64,000 bases of DNA from Gnetum montanum (taxonomy: Eukaryota > Streptophyta > Gnetopsida > Gnetales > Gnetaceae). The position numbers were made by a program, and so were the translations under genes. The stretch's first letter is position 1, and each line of letters begins with the position of its first letter. Under the pieces are notes generated by a model that was given only the letters and a program-made list of their open reading frames with translations, had not been told where the DNA came from and ran no database searches. The stretch spans positions 335,448-399,447 of the forward strand of contig MNCI01011487.1 of NCBI GenBank assembly GCA_015680685.1, given 5' to 3'. Below, piece after piece: positions 1-12,170 of the stretch.

Positions 1-55
1 TTGAAAAGGACCCTTTTTCAGAACTGGTAGTCCTTCTAAGCTCTCATAAACACCT

Positions 56-640
56 ATGGTTGATGAATCTCCTTCTTCCTCATTCTTTGTAGCCTCATTT
101 GAGGTCCCTTCAAACCAAATGTCTTCTAAAGTGCATACTATAATGTTGACCCATGCAGTCATGAATTGGATTAAGGTTGGCCACCTTTCCAAGAAAAGAT
201 CTAATTTTGGGATTTTCCTTATTTACTTGCAAATCACTAGGAATGAGCCTTGCAAGGCTCTTTTAGACTCAAGTTTTGGTATGAATTTGATCTCCCATGA
301 AATGTACAAAGCTTACAACCTACCTCCACTCAAGAAGAGCAACATTTGTCTTGAGTTGGCATATCGGTCCATCATTGTTCCCTTAGGATTGGTGAAGGAC
401 ATTGTGACCGCCATCTATGGGTGGTTCTATCCTACTAACTTCTTGGTGATTCGTGTTAATAATTGTAAGGGGGACTTCCCAATCATCATGGGAAGCGCTT
501 GGCTAAGCACCATAGATACACAGTTGAGAATCTGAGACCTTTCCTTGGAAATTTTCAAGGAAAATGAATTTGGAAAGATTGAGAGGAAGTGTGTTCCATG
601 CATCATGTATAGCAATTATAGACCATGAAATGCACATTTA
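56..640 (+). pseudogene. Retropepsin-like protease region of copy A
   Basis: The segment holds the gag-protease linker and an aspartic protease fold like that of the other copies. The active-site stretch reads ALLDSSFGMNLIS, where the family form is D-S-G; here the Gly codon is AGT (G to A), so the D-S-G triad is lost. A Gly-Ser-Ala-Trp-Leu segment follows near 490, before a stop at 533. The frame resumes after the stop with the conserved Leu-Ser-Leu-Glu-Ile-rich stretch. The product would be inactive. Confidence 0.8.
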
Positions 641-726
641 TCACAACATGCAAATAGTGTGTCGATGTGATAGAAATTCAAAGGTGCCTATATGCAGTAG
701 ACACAAAATAAGAGGGAACCTAGTGG

Positions 727-2400
727 TTGATAGCTGAACTTGATAGTAGCTCAATAATATGCATGGAACTAATTGAGAGACTTACAAATGCCTACATTGA
801 AGACATGGATGAACTAGAGCAAGTTCATTATCAACTCTCTAATGATGAACCTGATGAAACTAATTGGGAAGAGTTGGAGATCCTTGAAAGCTTTAAACAA
901 GAGCCCCTTGAGTTGAAACCTTTACTAGTAGGAATGGAGTATGTCTTTCTAAATAATGGAAAGTCGGTTATCATCAATGCCAACCTTGCTCCTATGTAGA
1001 AAAAGAAGCTATTGGAGGTGGTCAATAGATGGTCAACAATCTTTACTTGGTCATATCTAGAACTCAGTGGAATTAATCCTATGATATGTCAGCATTGCAT
1101 CTACATAGATCCTTCCATCAAGCCAAAGAGGTAGCTGCAGTGGTGGTTGAATCCCAAACTAAAGTAGATTGTGAAAGAGGAGATTAAACAACCCCTCAAG
1201 GTAGGGTTCATCTATCCTATTGCAGATAGCGAGTGGGTAAGTCCACTTGTAATAGTGCCAAAGAAGGATGGCAAATGGAGGGTTTGTATCAATTTTAGGT
1301 TGTTGAACACGATAACTTACAAAGACCACTTTCCATTATCATTTATGGACTAGGTGCTGGAAACCATTTTTGGGCATTACTACTACAACTATCTAGATGG
1401 TTATAGTGGCTATAACCAAATTCAGATCACACCAGAGGATTAGGCTAAAAAAACATTCACAAGTCCCTAGAGGACTTTTGCATACAGAAAGATGCCATTT
1501 GGCTTATGCAATGTCCCTATTATATTCCAACACCTTGTTCTAATCATATTCCAACAATAGATTGGTAGTAGGGTGGAAGTATTCATGGATAACTTCTCCA
1601 TCGATGGGGCTACATTTGAGCAAGCCTTGGATCGTCTTAAGTAAGTGCTGAAAAGGTGTGTGGAGACAAACCTTAGGCTCAACTTGCAAAAAGGCCACCT
1701 GATGGTTCAGGAAGGCATTGTTTTAGGACATATAATTTTTGAAAAAGGGATCGAGGTGAACCTTGAAAAAATAAGGGTCATTCGAGGAATTACTAGATAG
1801 CCAGAAATAGTCAAAAGATGTGACCTTATTCCCTGAATACACTGGCTACTATTGATGATTCATTGAGAATTTCTCTGAGATTTCTAAATCATTGTGAAGC
1901 TAACAAAGAAGGATGTTCCATTTGTCTAGATAAAGGAATGCAAGCATGCATTCCAACATCTCAAGTAGAAGCTCATGGAAACTCCAATTCTACGAGCACC
2001 TGACTGGTCTAGACCTTTGCACATCATGATGGGTGCATCAAATTATGCCTTGGGAGCCATGCTCATGTAGTTGGATGATTATAAATGTCCCTACTATATC
2101 CACTATGCAAGTAGAAGCATTGTGGATGCATAGCTAAGCTACACTACCATAGAGAAAGAATTGATGATGGTGGTATTCGCCTTGGAAAAGTTAAGGTACT
2201 ATGTGCTTGGGTACAAGGTGTTTGTGCACATATACTAGAATGCAATCTGGTTCCTGATGAACAAACCAACAACAAGCCCTCGTATCATAGGATAACTAGT
2301 GATCTTGTAGGAATTCGATCTTACAATGATAGATTGAAAGGGATTTGAGAACGTAATTGTTGACCACTTGTCTCGATTATGATGGGGCAACAAAGAAGAG
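727..2400 (+). pseudogene. Reverse transcriptase-RNase H region of copy A
   Basis: From 727 the connector before RT is readable, then RT from about 1170 with the motif VPKKDGKWRVCINFRLLN, the LDGYSGYNQ block near 1392 and MPFGLCN near 1492. The catalytic box reads FMDN (about 1582-1593) instead of FMDD, a G to A change that removes the second catalytic Asp. RNase H follows from about 1980 to 2390 and includes the DASNYALGA-like block. Numerous stops interrupt the frame. It cannot encode an active polymerase. Confidence 0.88.
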
Positions 2401-2599
2401 GAGCCCACTATCAGAGTAGTTTCTTGATAAACTCCTCTTTGTTGGGGATATAATTGAATAAATGTCCATTGAATCCAATTGGTACAATTACATTCTCACT
2501 TATCTTCTCACTTAGAAGATGCCACAAGAGTGGGACCACAATAAGAAACAACAGTTTCTTCACTAGGAAAAATGCTTCATAAAAATCAATAAACACCTT

Positions 2600-3746
2600 T
2601 ATAAGGTGTGCACTGATGGCCTGGTTCGTTGGTGTGTTCTTGATGTTGATCAACTATGTGTTCTTCAAGATGCTCATGAGGGCCACTATGCTGGGAGATG
2701 CACATCCATTAAGATCCTCATGGTAGGGTATTATTGGCTAATACTTTTAGGAATGCTCACTAATTCGTTTGTTCTTGCGAATGCTGCCAACATGATGGTG
2801 AAATGACCACTCATATGGAGGAGCCTCAGTAATGGATCCAACCATTGGAGCCATTCAACATATGGGGCATTGGCTTCATGGGTTCTATCACATCCATGTC
2901 AAATGGAAAGGCATACATCATAGTTGTTGTTGACTATTGTATGAAATGGGAAGAATTTGTAGTTGTCATCGATTGCACATCTTCCATAGCTGCTTGGTTT
3001 GTACAAAAAAATGTTGTAAACAAGTTTGGAGTGCTACATGCACTTATTTTTGATAATGGTACTCACTTTATAGGAACTACCTTTTGAAGACTCATGCAAC
3101 ACTTGGGGGTTGAACATAAATTAACAATAGCTTTCCAGCCTTAAGCCAATGGTCAAGCAAAGGTTACACATAGGGAAATAAAAAAAACACTAATAAGAAT
3201 CATTAGTAAATGTAGGAGGGACTGGAGCATGAAACTCAATGATACCCTTTGGACCTACCTCTCCACTTGGAAACTTCCTATTAACTACTCTCCCTATGAG
3301 CTTGTGTACGAAAATTTGCCAACACTTCCAATTCAAGCTGAGTTGTACATTATCAACAACTTATGACCTTGACCTTAACCTTAAGTCTAGCACAAAAAGA
3401 AAGATTGATGAACCTCAACTTGCTAGATGAGAACTGATTGGTAGCCTTGTCATCTAACAAGTGGCACAAGGCATTTAACAAGCAATGTCATGATCTTAGA
3501 ATAAGGAAAGTCAAATTTCAATTGAGAGATAAGGTCCTTTATTGGAATCCCATACACGTACTACAAAGAACCAAGTTCCAAACATTATGGGAGGGGCCTT
3601 ATGTAATCTATGAAACCTTTCTTTTTGAGGCCATGTTAATATACAAACGTGAAAGCCCAAATAAGAAATTGATGGTCAACATGCAATAAATCAAACCTTT
3701 CCATAAGCCTAAGCAATCCAATGACTAGAATACCTCGATAGATGAA
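2600..3746 (+). pseudogene. Integrase region of copy A
   Basis: The HHCC zinc-binding region (2650-2790) is followed by the catalytic core with GIGFMGSITSMSNGKAYII near 2870 and LIFDNGTHF near 3050. In the third catalytic box copy A reads ANGQAKVTHREI, so the Glu of the D,D,E triad is changed to Lys (GAG to AAG). The C-terminal segment with the LYWNP and LWEGPYVIYETF blocks ends about 3690. Frameshifts occur near 3240 and 3430. Confidence 0.85.
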
Positions 3747-3882
3747 TTTTTTATGTGCGCTCGTTAGGATTTAGTGAAAAATTATTCAAGATTGTTGGAA
3801 TGGACCCTAATTCATATCATACTTCAAAATAACTACAATAACTATAAGAAAGCACACTGCATTTTTTATCTTCTAATACAAG

Positions 3883-5700
3883 ATGTCTTCTTCTCACATG
3901 AGTGGTTCCTTGTCCAAGACTAACGAAGTAAATTAGTAGGTGCCCTAGTAATACAAAGTGGTATATGCTCATCTTGATGAGTACATACCCAATTTCACCT
4001 TCATTCTACACTAGGATGAACTACTATGGTGGAAAAATATGAAGGGAAACATTGTATTGCTGCTTGATTGATCCATTCTTGTGATGCTCTAACAAATGCT
4101 TATGTGGTTGGGCATCAAAGGGCTTCATGCTAAATATGTTGTGTAGGATAATAATGCTAGGAATTACCATCCCACTAATGCATGTTTGAGGGATCAACAG
4201 CTAGAGAAACATTATGAATCTACGAAGGGGAAGTGGTCCAATGACTCCCTATTCCTAATGTATCAAAATGATGGTGGAGAATCCTTCTCTAGGGGTTTTC
4301 CATATAGAGAGACTCCTATCTTTGACTTTGGTGAAGGAGGTCAAAACTAGAACCTATAGTCCATGATACATAATCTTGGTTTCGACAAGAATGGATACCA
4401 TGACAAAAGGAGAACCAAGAAGGAGAGTCATGGTAGGGATGAGGGTAAGTAGCATGATCATGACTATGACCATCAAAGAGGAGGTGGTAGGCACTGTGAT
4501 GGTGCTAGTCCTTCTTTCTCTTCACCTTCATCATCATCTTCTTTCTCATCTAGCTTTGAATGCAATTGCAAGGGGCACAATCATGATGGAGGTGACCGAT
4601 TGGAAAAAAATGATTATAGGAATAATCAGGCATGTCAAGACCTAGGGTGCAGGCATTCAAGAGAGGCTTGTTACCATGAAGGAAGAGGTAGTAGAGGACA
4701 TCATCGGCACCACGATCATGGCTATGATGAGACTTTGCTTGCTACCCGAAGCATGCTAAACATTGTAGAGGCAATGAGAATTCCCACAAGGCATGTAAAG
4801 GATAGCTAGATCAAGAGGCTAGAAATAAATGATATCCCTATGTTTGAAGGGGGATATAACTTGAATCTATAGAATCATCTTTAGGCTTTTCATGATGCTT
4901 GTGCCTTGAAAAATATAGAAAATGACTAGTAAAAGCTTAAGTTATTTCCCAAGACTCTCATCAAAGAACTAGAAAGCTGGTATTGGTTCTTAGAACTGGA
5001 ATCCATTAGACAATGGAGTATAATGCTTTAATTATTCAATGACAAATATTAGATGTACTCTTGAGTGTCCAAATTGAGGAGGCATATCTAAGGATAGAAA
5101 CAAGGAACACATGAGTCCTTGGATGTCTCCATGGACAGATATTATTCCTTATTACATTAATGCCCTGGCCATGGTTACTCTTAGCAAGAACAACTTTGCC
5201 ACATCATAGATGAGCTTTTATAAGAAATGAGAAGAACTCTTGGAGTCTATGCCAAAGGACGATTGTCAGAGTTAAGATCCTATTAGATCCAAAGGCTGAT
5301 TGAGCAAGTAGCAAAAGAAAAAGAAGAGTTAAGGAAACACAAAAGTGTAGAAGAATACAACTAGGATTCTTCTATTTGCAACAAGGAGGTTTAATTTTGT
5401 GATAGTGATGTGGCCAATTGGAAAACCTTTCCAATTCAAAAATTTACCTTTAAAATTTTAGCTAAGGTAGATCAGTTATGAGACTCTATGGATAGTAGAT
5501 TTCAAGTTGTCCTAAAAGTTGTTGAAGAGTCCAAAGAACAAGGTAGTGATCATGATTGTAGGAGGTGAAAGGAAGTTGAATGTGCCAATTGAAGGGGTAA
5601 GAACAAACTTACTATAGTAGAGGATGTTGTGAAAATTGAATTAGATGATGATGGTGGATGTGACATTTTCCAATATAAACATCATAAGGGATGTTGCCGC
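3883..5700 (+). pseudogene. gag relic of copy B
   Basis: The start MSSSHMSGSLSKT resembles the start of gag in copy C (46750). A Glu/Arg/His-rich spacer is followed by the capsid-like domain from about 4740 (LLATRSMLNIVEAMRIPTRHVKDS), then a stretch matching the NHL-F-HDACAL-NI and WYRSLELES blocks of copy C, with repeated Gln to TAG changes. A basic, proline-poor tail continues to about 5700. The match to the Retrotrans_gag family is judged by eye. Many stops prevent translation. Confidence 0.8.
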
Positions 5701-6860
5701 ATCGTGTCACACTTATAGGAATTTGGGATGTATGCTCTGAATCCACAACTAGCAAAAAGAAAAACACCCAAAAGATTACCTTATCCTCAAGGTAATCTTA
5801 GGCAGTTCCATTAACAATAGCAGTATTATCCAAGTGGAATTCCACTGCAACTGTATGAGAAGTATCAATAGTGGCATCACCCATAGTCATGGGCGTTGCC
5901 ATCATCAAGGAAGCAGTACCCTTACAGACAACTAGATCCATATGGGTATTTTGTTCAGCAACCCCTATCTTCATGTGACTCTTTTAGTCATGTTTCTCCT
6001 TTTTAACATTACTACTACCCTCTCAAATATTATAAATCTTATTTTCTACATTTTAGCAGGGACACCAAATTCTATGCTTATCCTCCTCCTGTTCTTGTAC
6101 ATGTTCCTCCATCCTCAATAAAGCTATTGCCTACTCCATCCATGTATGGTGAAATTTCAGCCCAGTTGCAGCAACACAATGCTACCTGGGCCATCAATCT
6201 ATTACTGGTTCATCAATTGAGTGTTTTGGACACTAGATCATAAAAAAGATCTTGTTTCCAATCCAACAGCCCACCTAAACCCTCACATACACTAGCGGCT
6301 AGCAACCCTGCTTCTCCATCTTCCTCTGCATCTAATCCATTCGAGTCCTATTCAAACCAAATAGAATCCATACTATTATGCTCACTTATACTATATTTGA
6401 TTGGATCTAGGTTGGCAACATTTTTAGAAAATTATTTGATCATGGGAGTCCTCTTATTTATTTATAGATTGTTGAGAATGAACCAATGTAAAGCTCTTCT
6501 TGATTTAGGTTCTAGTGTGAACTTGATTTCTCATGAGATGTATATTGCCTAGAACCTGCCACCTCTTAAGAAGAGGAATATTTGATTAAAATTGGTAGAA
6601 CAGTCCATTGCTATTCCATTGGGACTAGTGAAAGACATTGTAATCAATGTCTGTGGGTGGTCTTATCCTTTCAATTTCCTAGGAATCAAGGTTGAGAACT
6701 ACAAGCAAGACTTCCTAATCATTATGGGAAGGGCATGACTAAGAACTGTTGATGCAAGAATGAGCATCAATGATATTTCCCTGGAGATATTTAAGGAAAA
6801 TGCATTTGGAAATATTAAGAAGAAGTGAGTTCCATGCATCGCGTGCAATGATAGCGGGTG
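5701..6860 (+). pseudogene. Gag-protease linker and protease of copy B
   Basis: A linker rich in Gln, Pro and Tyr (5760-6340) leads into the protease. The active-site line reads ALLDLGSSVNLIS near 6490; the Ser of D-S-G is changed to Leu (TCA to TTA), a C to T transition. The segment VKDIVINVCGWSYPFNFLGIKV near 6630 keeps the family pattern. Stops at several Gln and Trp positions and a frame change near 6820 show it is dead. Confidence 0.8.
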
Positions 6861-6885
6861 CAATTGTGTGTAGAAACTTTGGTAT

Positions 6886-8110
6886 GTGAAACGAGCATCT
6901 ATTTTTGCATGTAGGAACTGTTCACATGAAGTAGATATTCAAAGGTATCTATATGTAGCAACCACCAAACAAGAGGGCACCAAATGGGTGACTACTGATT
7001 TTGAAAGTAGCACAATGTGCATGGAACCTATTGAGAGCCTAACATTTGCTTATGTTGCAAGCATGGATGAACTGGAGCAAGTTCATCACCAACTCTCTGA
7101 TAATGCAAATGATTATACCTATTGGGGAGAGTTGAAAATTCCTAAAAATTATAAACAAGAGCCCCTTAAGTTAATAACTATACCTACTAGCATGGAATAT
7201 GCATTCTTGAAAAATGTGAAGTTGGTAATAATCAATGCCAATCTTGCTCTAGAATAGAAACAGATGCTGTTAAATGTGGTTGGAAAATGGTCAACAACCT
7301 TTGCTTGGTCATATCCTAAACTCATAGAGATTGATCCTAGGATATGACAACATCATATCTACATTGACTTGGCCATGAAGCTAAAGAGGTAACCACAGAT
7401 GTGATTGAACCCCAAATTGAAGCAGATCAGCAAAGAGGAAATCGAACAACTCCTCAAGGTAGGGTTTATCTATCCTATTGCAGATAGCTAGTGGGTCAGG
7501 CCACTCATGATTATGCCAAAAAAGGTGGCAAGTGGTGGGTCTACATTGATTTTTGGCTATTGATTATGGCAACATTCAAGGATCATTTTTCATTGCTATT
7601 CATTGATTAAGTATTGAACACCATATCTGGGCATTGCTATTACAGTTTTCTGGATGGTTATAGTGGCTATAACTAAATCTAAATCACACCAGAGAACTAG
7701 GCCAAAATAACATTCACAAGTCCTTGGGGGACATTTTCATGTTGTAAGATGCTTTTTGGTTTGTGCAATGCCCCTACTACATTCCAATGCATGGCTTTAA
7801 GTATTTTTGAGTAGCAAATCGGTAGCGGGATGGAAGTCTTTATGGATGACTCCTTCACCTATGGAACTACATTTGAGCAAGCCTTGGACTACCTTAAGTA
7901 AGTACTCAGAAGATGTGTGGAAATAAATTTATGACTTAGTTGGCAAAAGAGCCATATGATGCTACAGGAAGACATTGTATTGGTGCATAGAATCTCACAA
8001 GCAAGGATTGAGGTTGATCCTAAGAAAATAATGGTCATCCAGGGAATTACTCGTTAACCAGAAATTGTCAAAGATGTTTGATCATTTCTTGGACATACTG
8101 GCTACTACTG
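6886..8110 (+). pseudogene. Reverse transcriptase region of copy B
   Basis: An uninterrupted 123-codon stretch (6886-7254) covers the protease-RT connector. RT proper follows from about 7400 with a broken VPKK-GGKW block, the SFLDGYSGYN block near 7648 and FGLCNAPTTFQ near 7755. The catalytic box reads FMDD (about 7840), so unlike copy A it is not mutated there. Other regions carry TAG or TAA stops and frameshifts (for example near 7520). Non-functional overall. Confidence 0.85.
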
Positions 8111-9970
8111 ACAATTCATCAAGCATTTCTTTAAGATCGCAAAATCATTGGTTGAGCTAACAAAGAAAGATGCTTGATTTTTTTGGAGCAAGGAATGTTA
8201 AAAGGAATTCCAACAACTGAAGGAGAAACTCGTGGAAACTCCAATTCTATAGGCACCTAACTGGTCCAGATCATTTTACATTATGATGGATGCATCAAAT
8301 TACATGTTGGGAGTTGTGCTTACATAGTTGAATAACAAGAAACATCCATATTACATCCACTGCACAAGTCAAAGCATTGTGGTTGCACAGCTGAACTACA
8401 CCATCATAGAGAAAGAATTGATGGAAGTGGTATTTGCTTTAGAGAAGTTTAGACATTATGTGCTTGAATAAAAGTGTTTGTGCACATGAACCACAGTGTA
8501 ATTCACTTCCTAATGAATAATGCAACGATGAGCCCCCATGTCTTATAGAAATTTGATTTCACAATGGTAGATCAAAAAGGAATTAAGAATGTGTTCGTTG
8601 ACCACTTGTCTTAGTTGTAATGGAACAACAAAGAGGAGGAAGGCTCACTTTCTAATTTGTTTCTTAACGAACTCCTCTTTGCTAGAGCTATAACTGAACA
8701 ATTGTCCATTGAGCCTAAATGATATGTTGACATTCTTACCTATCTTCTCATTCAAAAGATGCCACAAGATTGAAGCACATGAAGAAACAATAGTTTCTTC
8801 ACCATGTGAAATGTTTAATGGAGATCAATGTGCACCTCTACAAGGTGTGCATAGATGGCCTTGTTCATTGATATGTTTCTGATGCTAATCAACTTTGCAT
8901 TCTTTAGGATGCTCATGAGGGTCCTTGCGGGGGCCACTATGCTAGGAGATGCACGACCATCAAAATCCTGATGGTAGGGTATTATTAGCCAATAATTTTT
9001 ATGGATGCTTACCAATTTTTCCACTCTTGTGAATGTTGCCAAAGAGATGGTGAAATGACTACTTGAATGGAGGAACCTTAACAATGGATTCAACCATTGG
9101 AACCCTTTGACATCTGAGGCATTGACTTCATGGATCCCATCACACCCATGTCAAATGGAAAGGCATACATCATAGTTGTTATTGACTATTGTACAAAATG
9201 GGCAGAAGCAGCAACTGTCACTGATTGTACATCTTCTACTGCTACTTGGTTTGTATAACAAAATGTTGTAAATAGGTTTGGTTTGCCACGTGCATTAATT
9301 TTTTATAATGGAACCCACTATACAGGTACTACCTTTTAAAATCTCATGTAGCGCTTGGGGGTTGAGCATAAATTAACAACACCTTATCATCCCCAAGCCA
9401 ATGGTCAAGTTGAGGTTACAAATATGGAAATCACAAAGATCCTAATGAGAACTGTTAACAAATATAGGAGAGACTAGAGAAAAAAACTTGATGATGTTCT
9501 TTGGGCCTACCACTCAACATGGAAACTCCCTATAGGCTATTCTCTATGAGCTAGTGTACGGAAAATTACCAACACTTCCTGTTCAATCTGAGCTTCGTAC
9601 ACTTTCAAGAGCCTATGACCTTGACCTTGACTTAAGTTTATCACAAAAAGATAGATTAATGAATCTCAACTTGCTAGATGAAAATTGATTGGTGGCCCTG
9701 TCATCTAACAATTTTCACAAGGCATTTAACAAGAAACACCATGACCTTAGAATTAGAAAAGTCAAATTTCAACCAGGAGATAAGGTCCTCTATTGGAACC
9801 CCACCCATGTACCCTAATGAACTAAGTTTCAAACATTGTGGGAAGGACCTTATATCATTTACAAAACTTTCCCTTTTGGGGCCATGTTGATCTACAAACT
9901 TGAGACCTTGAACAAGAAGTAGTTGGTTAACACACAATAAGTTAAACCTTTTTACGAGCCTTAGCAAGCC
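8111..9970 (+). pseudogene. RNase H and integrase of copy B
   Basis: RNase H is legible from about 8240 (DASNYMLGVVLT-like) to 8640. The integrase zinc domain lies at 8890-9060 and the core at 9110-9540. The second catalytic box reads LIFYNGTHY near 9298, where copies A and D have Asp-Asn-Gly: the catalytic Asp is changed to Tyr. The third box ANGQVEVTNMEI near 9400 keeps its Glu. The C-terminal domain with the LYWNP-like and LWEGPYIIYKTF blocks ends about 9940. Confidence 0.85.
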
Positions 9971-11314
9971 ACTATAACAAATGCTTCATTAGATGGACAA
10001 CTACACTCAATCTTTCAGATCTCCTCCTTTCAACTTAGTCATGGAGGAGATGGCCATTCATGTTAACTATATAAGTAGCTCCTCAGTTTTTCATCTTTTT
10101 GTTTTACACGTTATTTTTACGACTTTTTGTTTTACACGTTATTAAATTTTTTCAATTTTTGTTTTATAGCATTGTTAGTACATTTTATTTTTCTTAAATG
10201 CTTTACAATTTCTTGTATAGTTCTCTTTATTTTGGTGTGATTTTCTTATTGTGTTTTAATAATAACGTGCCTTATTGCCAACTAGGTACAATGTGGTTTG
10301 TTTGATGTGGGCATGTGCTATCTGGTTATTTGATTGTTGGTGTCTGGATTCTAGCTTTGAATCTTATTACTAATGACTAGGATGTGGTTTCTTTTTTATG
10401 AAACTGGTAGTAAGTCCACAACATCCATCCATCCACAACTCTATGGTTTTCCTTGTTTTAGAAATATGAGGTTCCTTTTTCACTAATAAGAATTGAACAT
10501 ACTTATGATCTTGTTAGTTTCTAGACTTGGAAAGGATTCAAAGGTTTGAACAAGGTCTGACTTCAGGGGGACTCAGTAATCTTTGTGCCTTTCTGCTTAC
10601 TTGGATGCATGTTTGTTTTCATGGATTTCTTACCGTTTTGTGTTGACCAATAACAAGAAGTTGAACAAGTTTTTGCATAGTGTGGTTTTCATTTCAAAAA
10701 AATAAAATGATAGGAATTCAAAGCACACCTCTTAGACAAATAAACAGGCTACATGCATTGGTTATGGGACTAGAAAGACATGTTACCCATGCTTGAAGGC
10801 CCCCTCTAACTAAGGCCCTCTCTTACTTCCTACTATTTTCTTCTTAAAATCAGGAATGGTGGTTGTTCTATGGAAGCACTCTTATTTGTCAAGGGGATGG
10901 ACCAGTCTTAGAGTGGTGATGTGAAGTCATTAAACGTGGTTGTAGAAATTGCAGTTGTAGTCAGGAAGCCACAACCATAGCCTCAACCATAATAGTTGCA
11001 TGCACCAGAGACAGGAGAAGGTCATTTGAAATCTCAGGAACCTCCATTGCCTAGTACCATTTGACTTTCTTCTCATCTTCAAGCTGCTAGAGGAGTTGTG
11101 CTATCAATTTTTGTCATGGTGTTCATTTGTTTTGTCATGAACACCAATTTTTGTAATGATTGTAAATTCATACACTTGGGCACTTAGTGTTTATTTGTAT
11201 TAGCTTGTGTGTTAGTAGTTAGTCAATAATCCCATACTTTCCAAAAATTTTCTAAAGAAACTTGTTCCTTCTTTTGTTTACTTGAGGATGAGTTTTCATT
11301 CAGTTGTGGGGGTA
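9971..11314 (+). other. 3' untranslated region of copy B
   Basis: This stretch between the end of integrase and the 3' LTR has no sustained reading frame. It opens with a T-rich segment with repeats of TTTTTGTTTTACACGTTATT (10100-10145), shared in type with copies C and D. It ends with the block GAGTTTTCATTCAG and a short purine run TGTGGGGGTA just before the LTR, in the position of the polypurine tract for plus-strand priming. Confidence 0.7.
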
Positions 11315-12170
11315 TGATGAAGCATCTTCCTTGGGTTGTGTTGATGTGATCTCATCAATGTGACCTCATCTACATGGTTGCATTAATGCGTGGTTTGATG
11401 CATTGATGTAACCCCATTGATGCAATGTCTATCTTTACCTATAAATACACGCTTACTAGTCACATTTATGACATTCCATAGTATCCTAGTGAAGCTCTCA
11501 CATTTTGTTCATTTGATAGTTAGAATATTTTCTAAGTGCTCGTAGTAAAAGTGAGAAATGTATAGATCTTTATTTGAACATTGATGTACCTAAGCACTTT
11601 GGTGTGACTAATAATAAATGTGAGCTTTCTTCACAAAGATTGCAGCATTTGGAATTAGCTTAATGTTTACTTAATGCATTTATTATTTGAGTAGTTTACT
11701 TTAACACATCGAATTAATTAATAAAATAGCAATTAAGTAATACACATAATTACAACCACTTCAAGTATACATTAACGCTTAGTAATCTCAGTAGCGTGTA
11801 ACGCTTGGTAACCTAGTAGTGTTGCAATGTCTTCATGATGTGTATGGAAAGTGGGAACAATTGCTTATGTTAGGATTAGTTAAGATATTAGTTAGCTATT
11901 AGATTAATCAAACATTTAATTAGTTTATTTTTTGGCACTTAGGTGATTTAAATAATAAATATAAAATGATAAAAATTAGATGCCTTAGTTACACTTAGCC
12001 ATACACTTGCACTTCATAAGTGAAACTGAGAAGACAACGATCACATACGGTAGATTCACTTCTTAGACCCAATGTACTTAGAGAGCTAAAGTCTATGGAA
12101 TTTGACTGGATCACTTAGTGAATGCTAGTGATTCATATGGTTGGGCATGGGGATTACTCGCTACTCATCA
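11315..12170 (+). repeat. 3' LTR of copy B
   Basis: The 856 bp LTR opens with TGATGA and closes with CTCATCA, matching the borders of the copy C LTRs. It carries a TATA-like box at 11440-11447, a pair of imperfect direct repeats near 11780-11830 built on AACGCTTGGTAACC-AGTAG, and the end block GTATGGTT-like that recurs in the other LTRs. The U3 part lacks the CGATATCG-rich palindrome of the C and D LTRs, so it represents a different subfamily. The five bases after it are CCATC. Confidence 0.88.
11440..11447 (+). promoter_or_regulatory. TATA box in copy B LTR
   Basis: TATAAATA lies 125 bp into the LTR, at the corresponding place to TATAAATA in the copy C 5' LTR. It is the likely core promoter of the ancestral element. 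Confidence 0.6.

Larger units (their letters stand above)
1..3746 (+). mobile_element. Ty3/gypsy copy A, internal region, 5' part outside the window
   Basis: This is the 3' part of a Ty3/gypsy polyprotein: protease, RT, RNase H and integrase in the usual Ty3 order. The wording of the RT core and integrase resembles the plant Athila/Tat group; this is judged by eye. The frame is broken by many in-frame stops, mostly TAG where copies B or D read Gln or Trp (near 1351, 1441, 2068 and 2128). It starts before base 1, so gag and 5' LTR are not visible. At about 3746 it runs directly into the 5' UTR of copy B without its own 3' UTR or LTR. Confidence 0.9.
3747..12170 (+). mobile_element. Ty3/gypsy copy B, lacking its 5' LTR
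   Basis: The copy runs from a 5' UTR that resembles that of copy C (compare 3747-3880 with 46624-46750), through gag, protease, RT, RNase H and integrase, to a long 3' UTR and a full 3' LTR ending in CTCATCA. There is no LTR or primer binding site at its 5' side; pol of copy A abuts it. Every domain carries stops and small indels. The right border lies exactly inside a copia integrase, which marks the insertion point. Confidence 0.88.
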
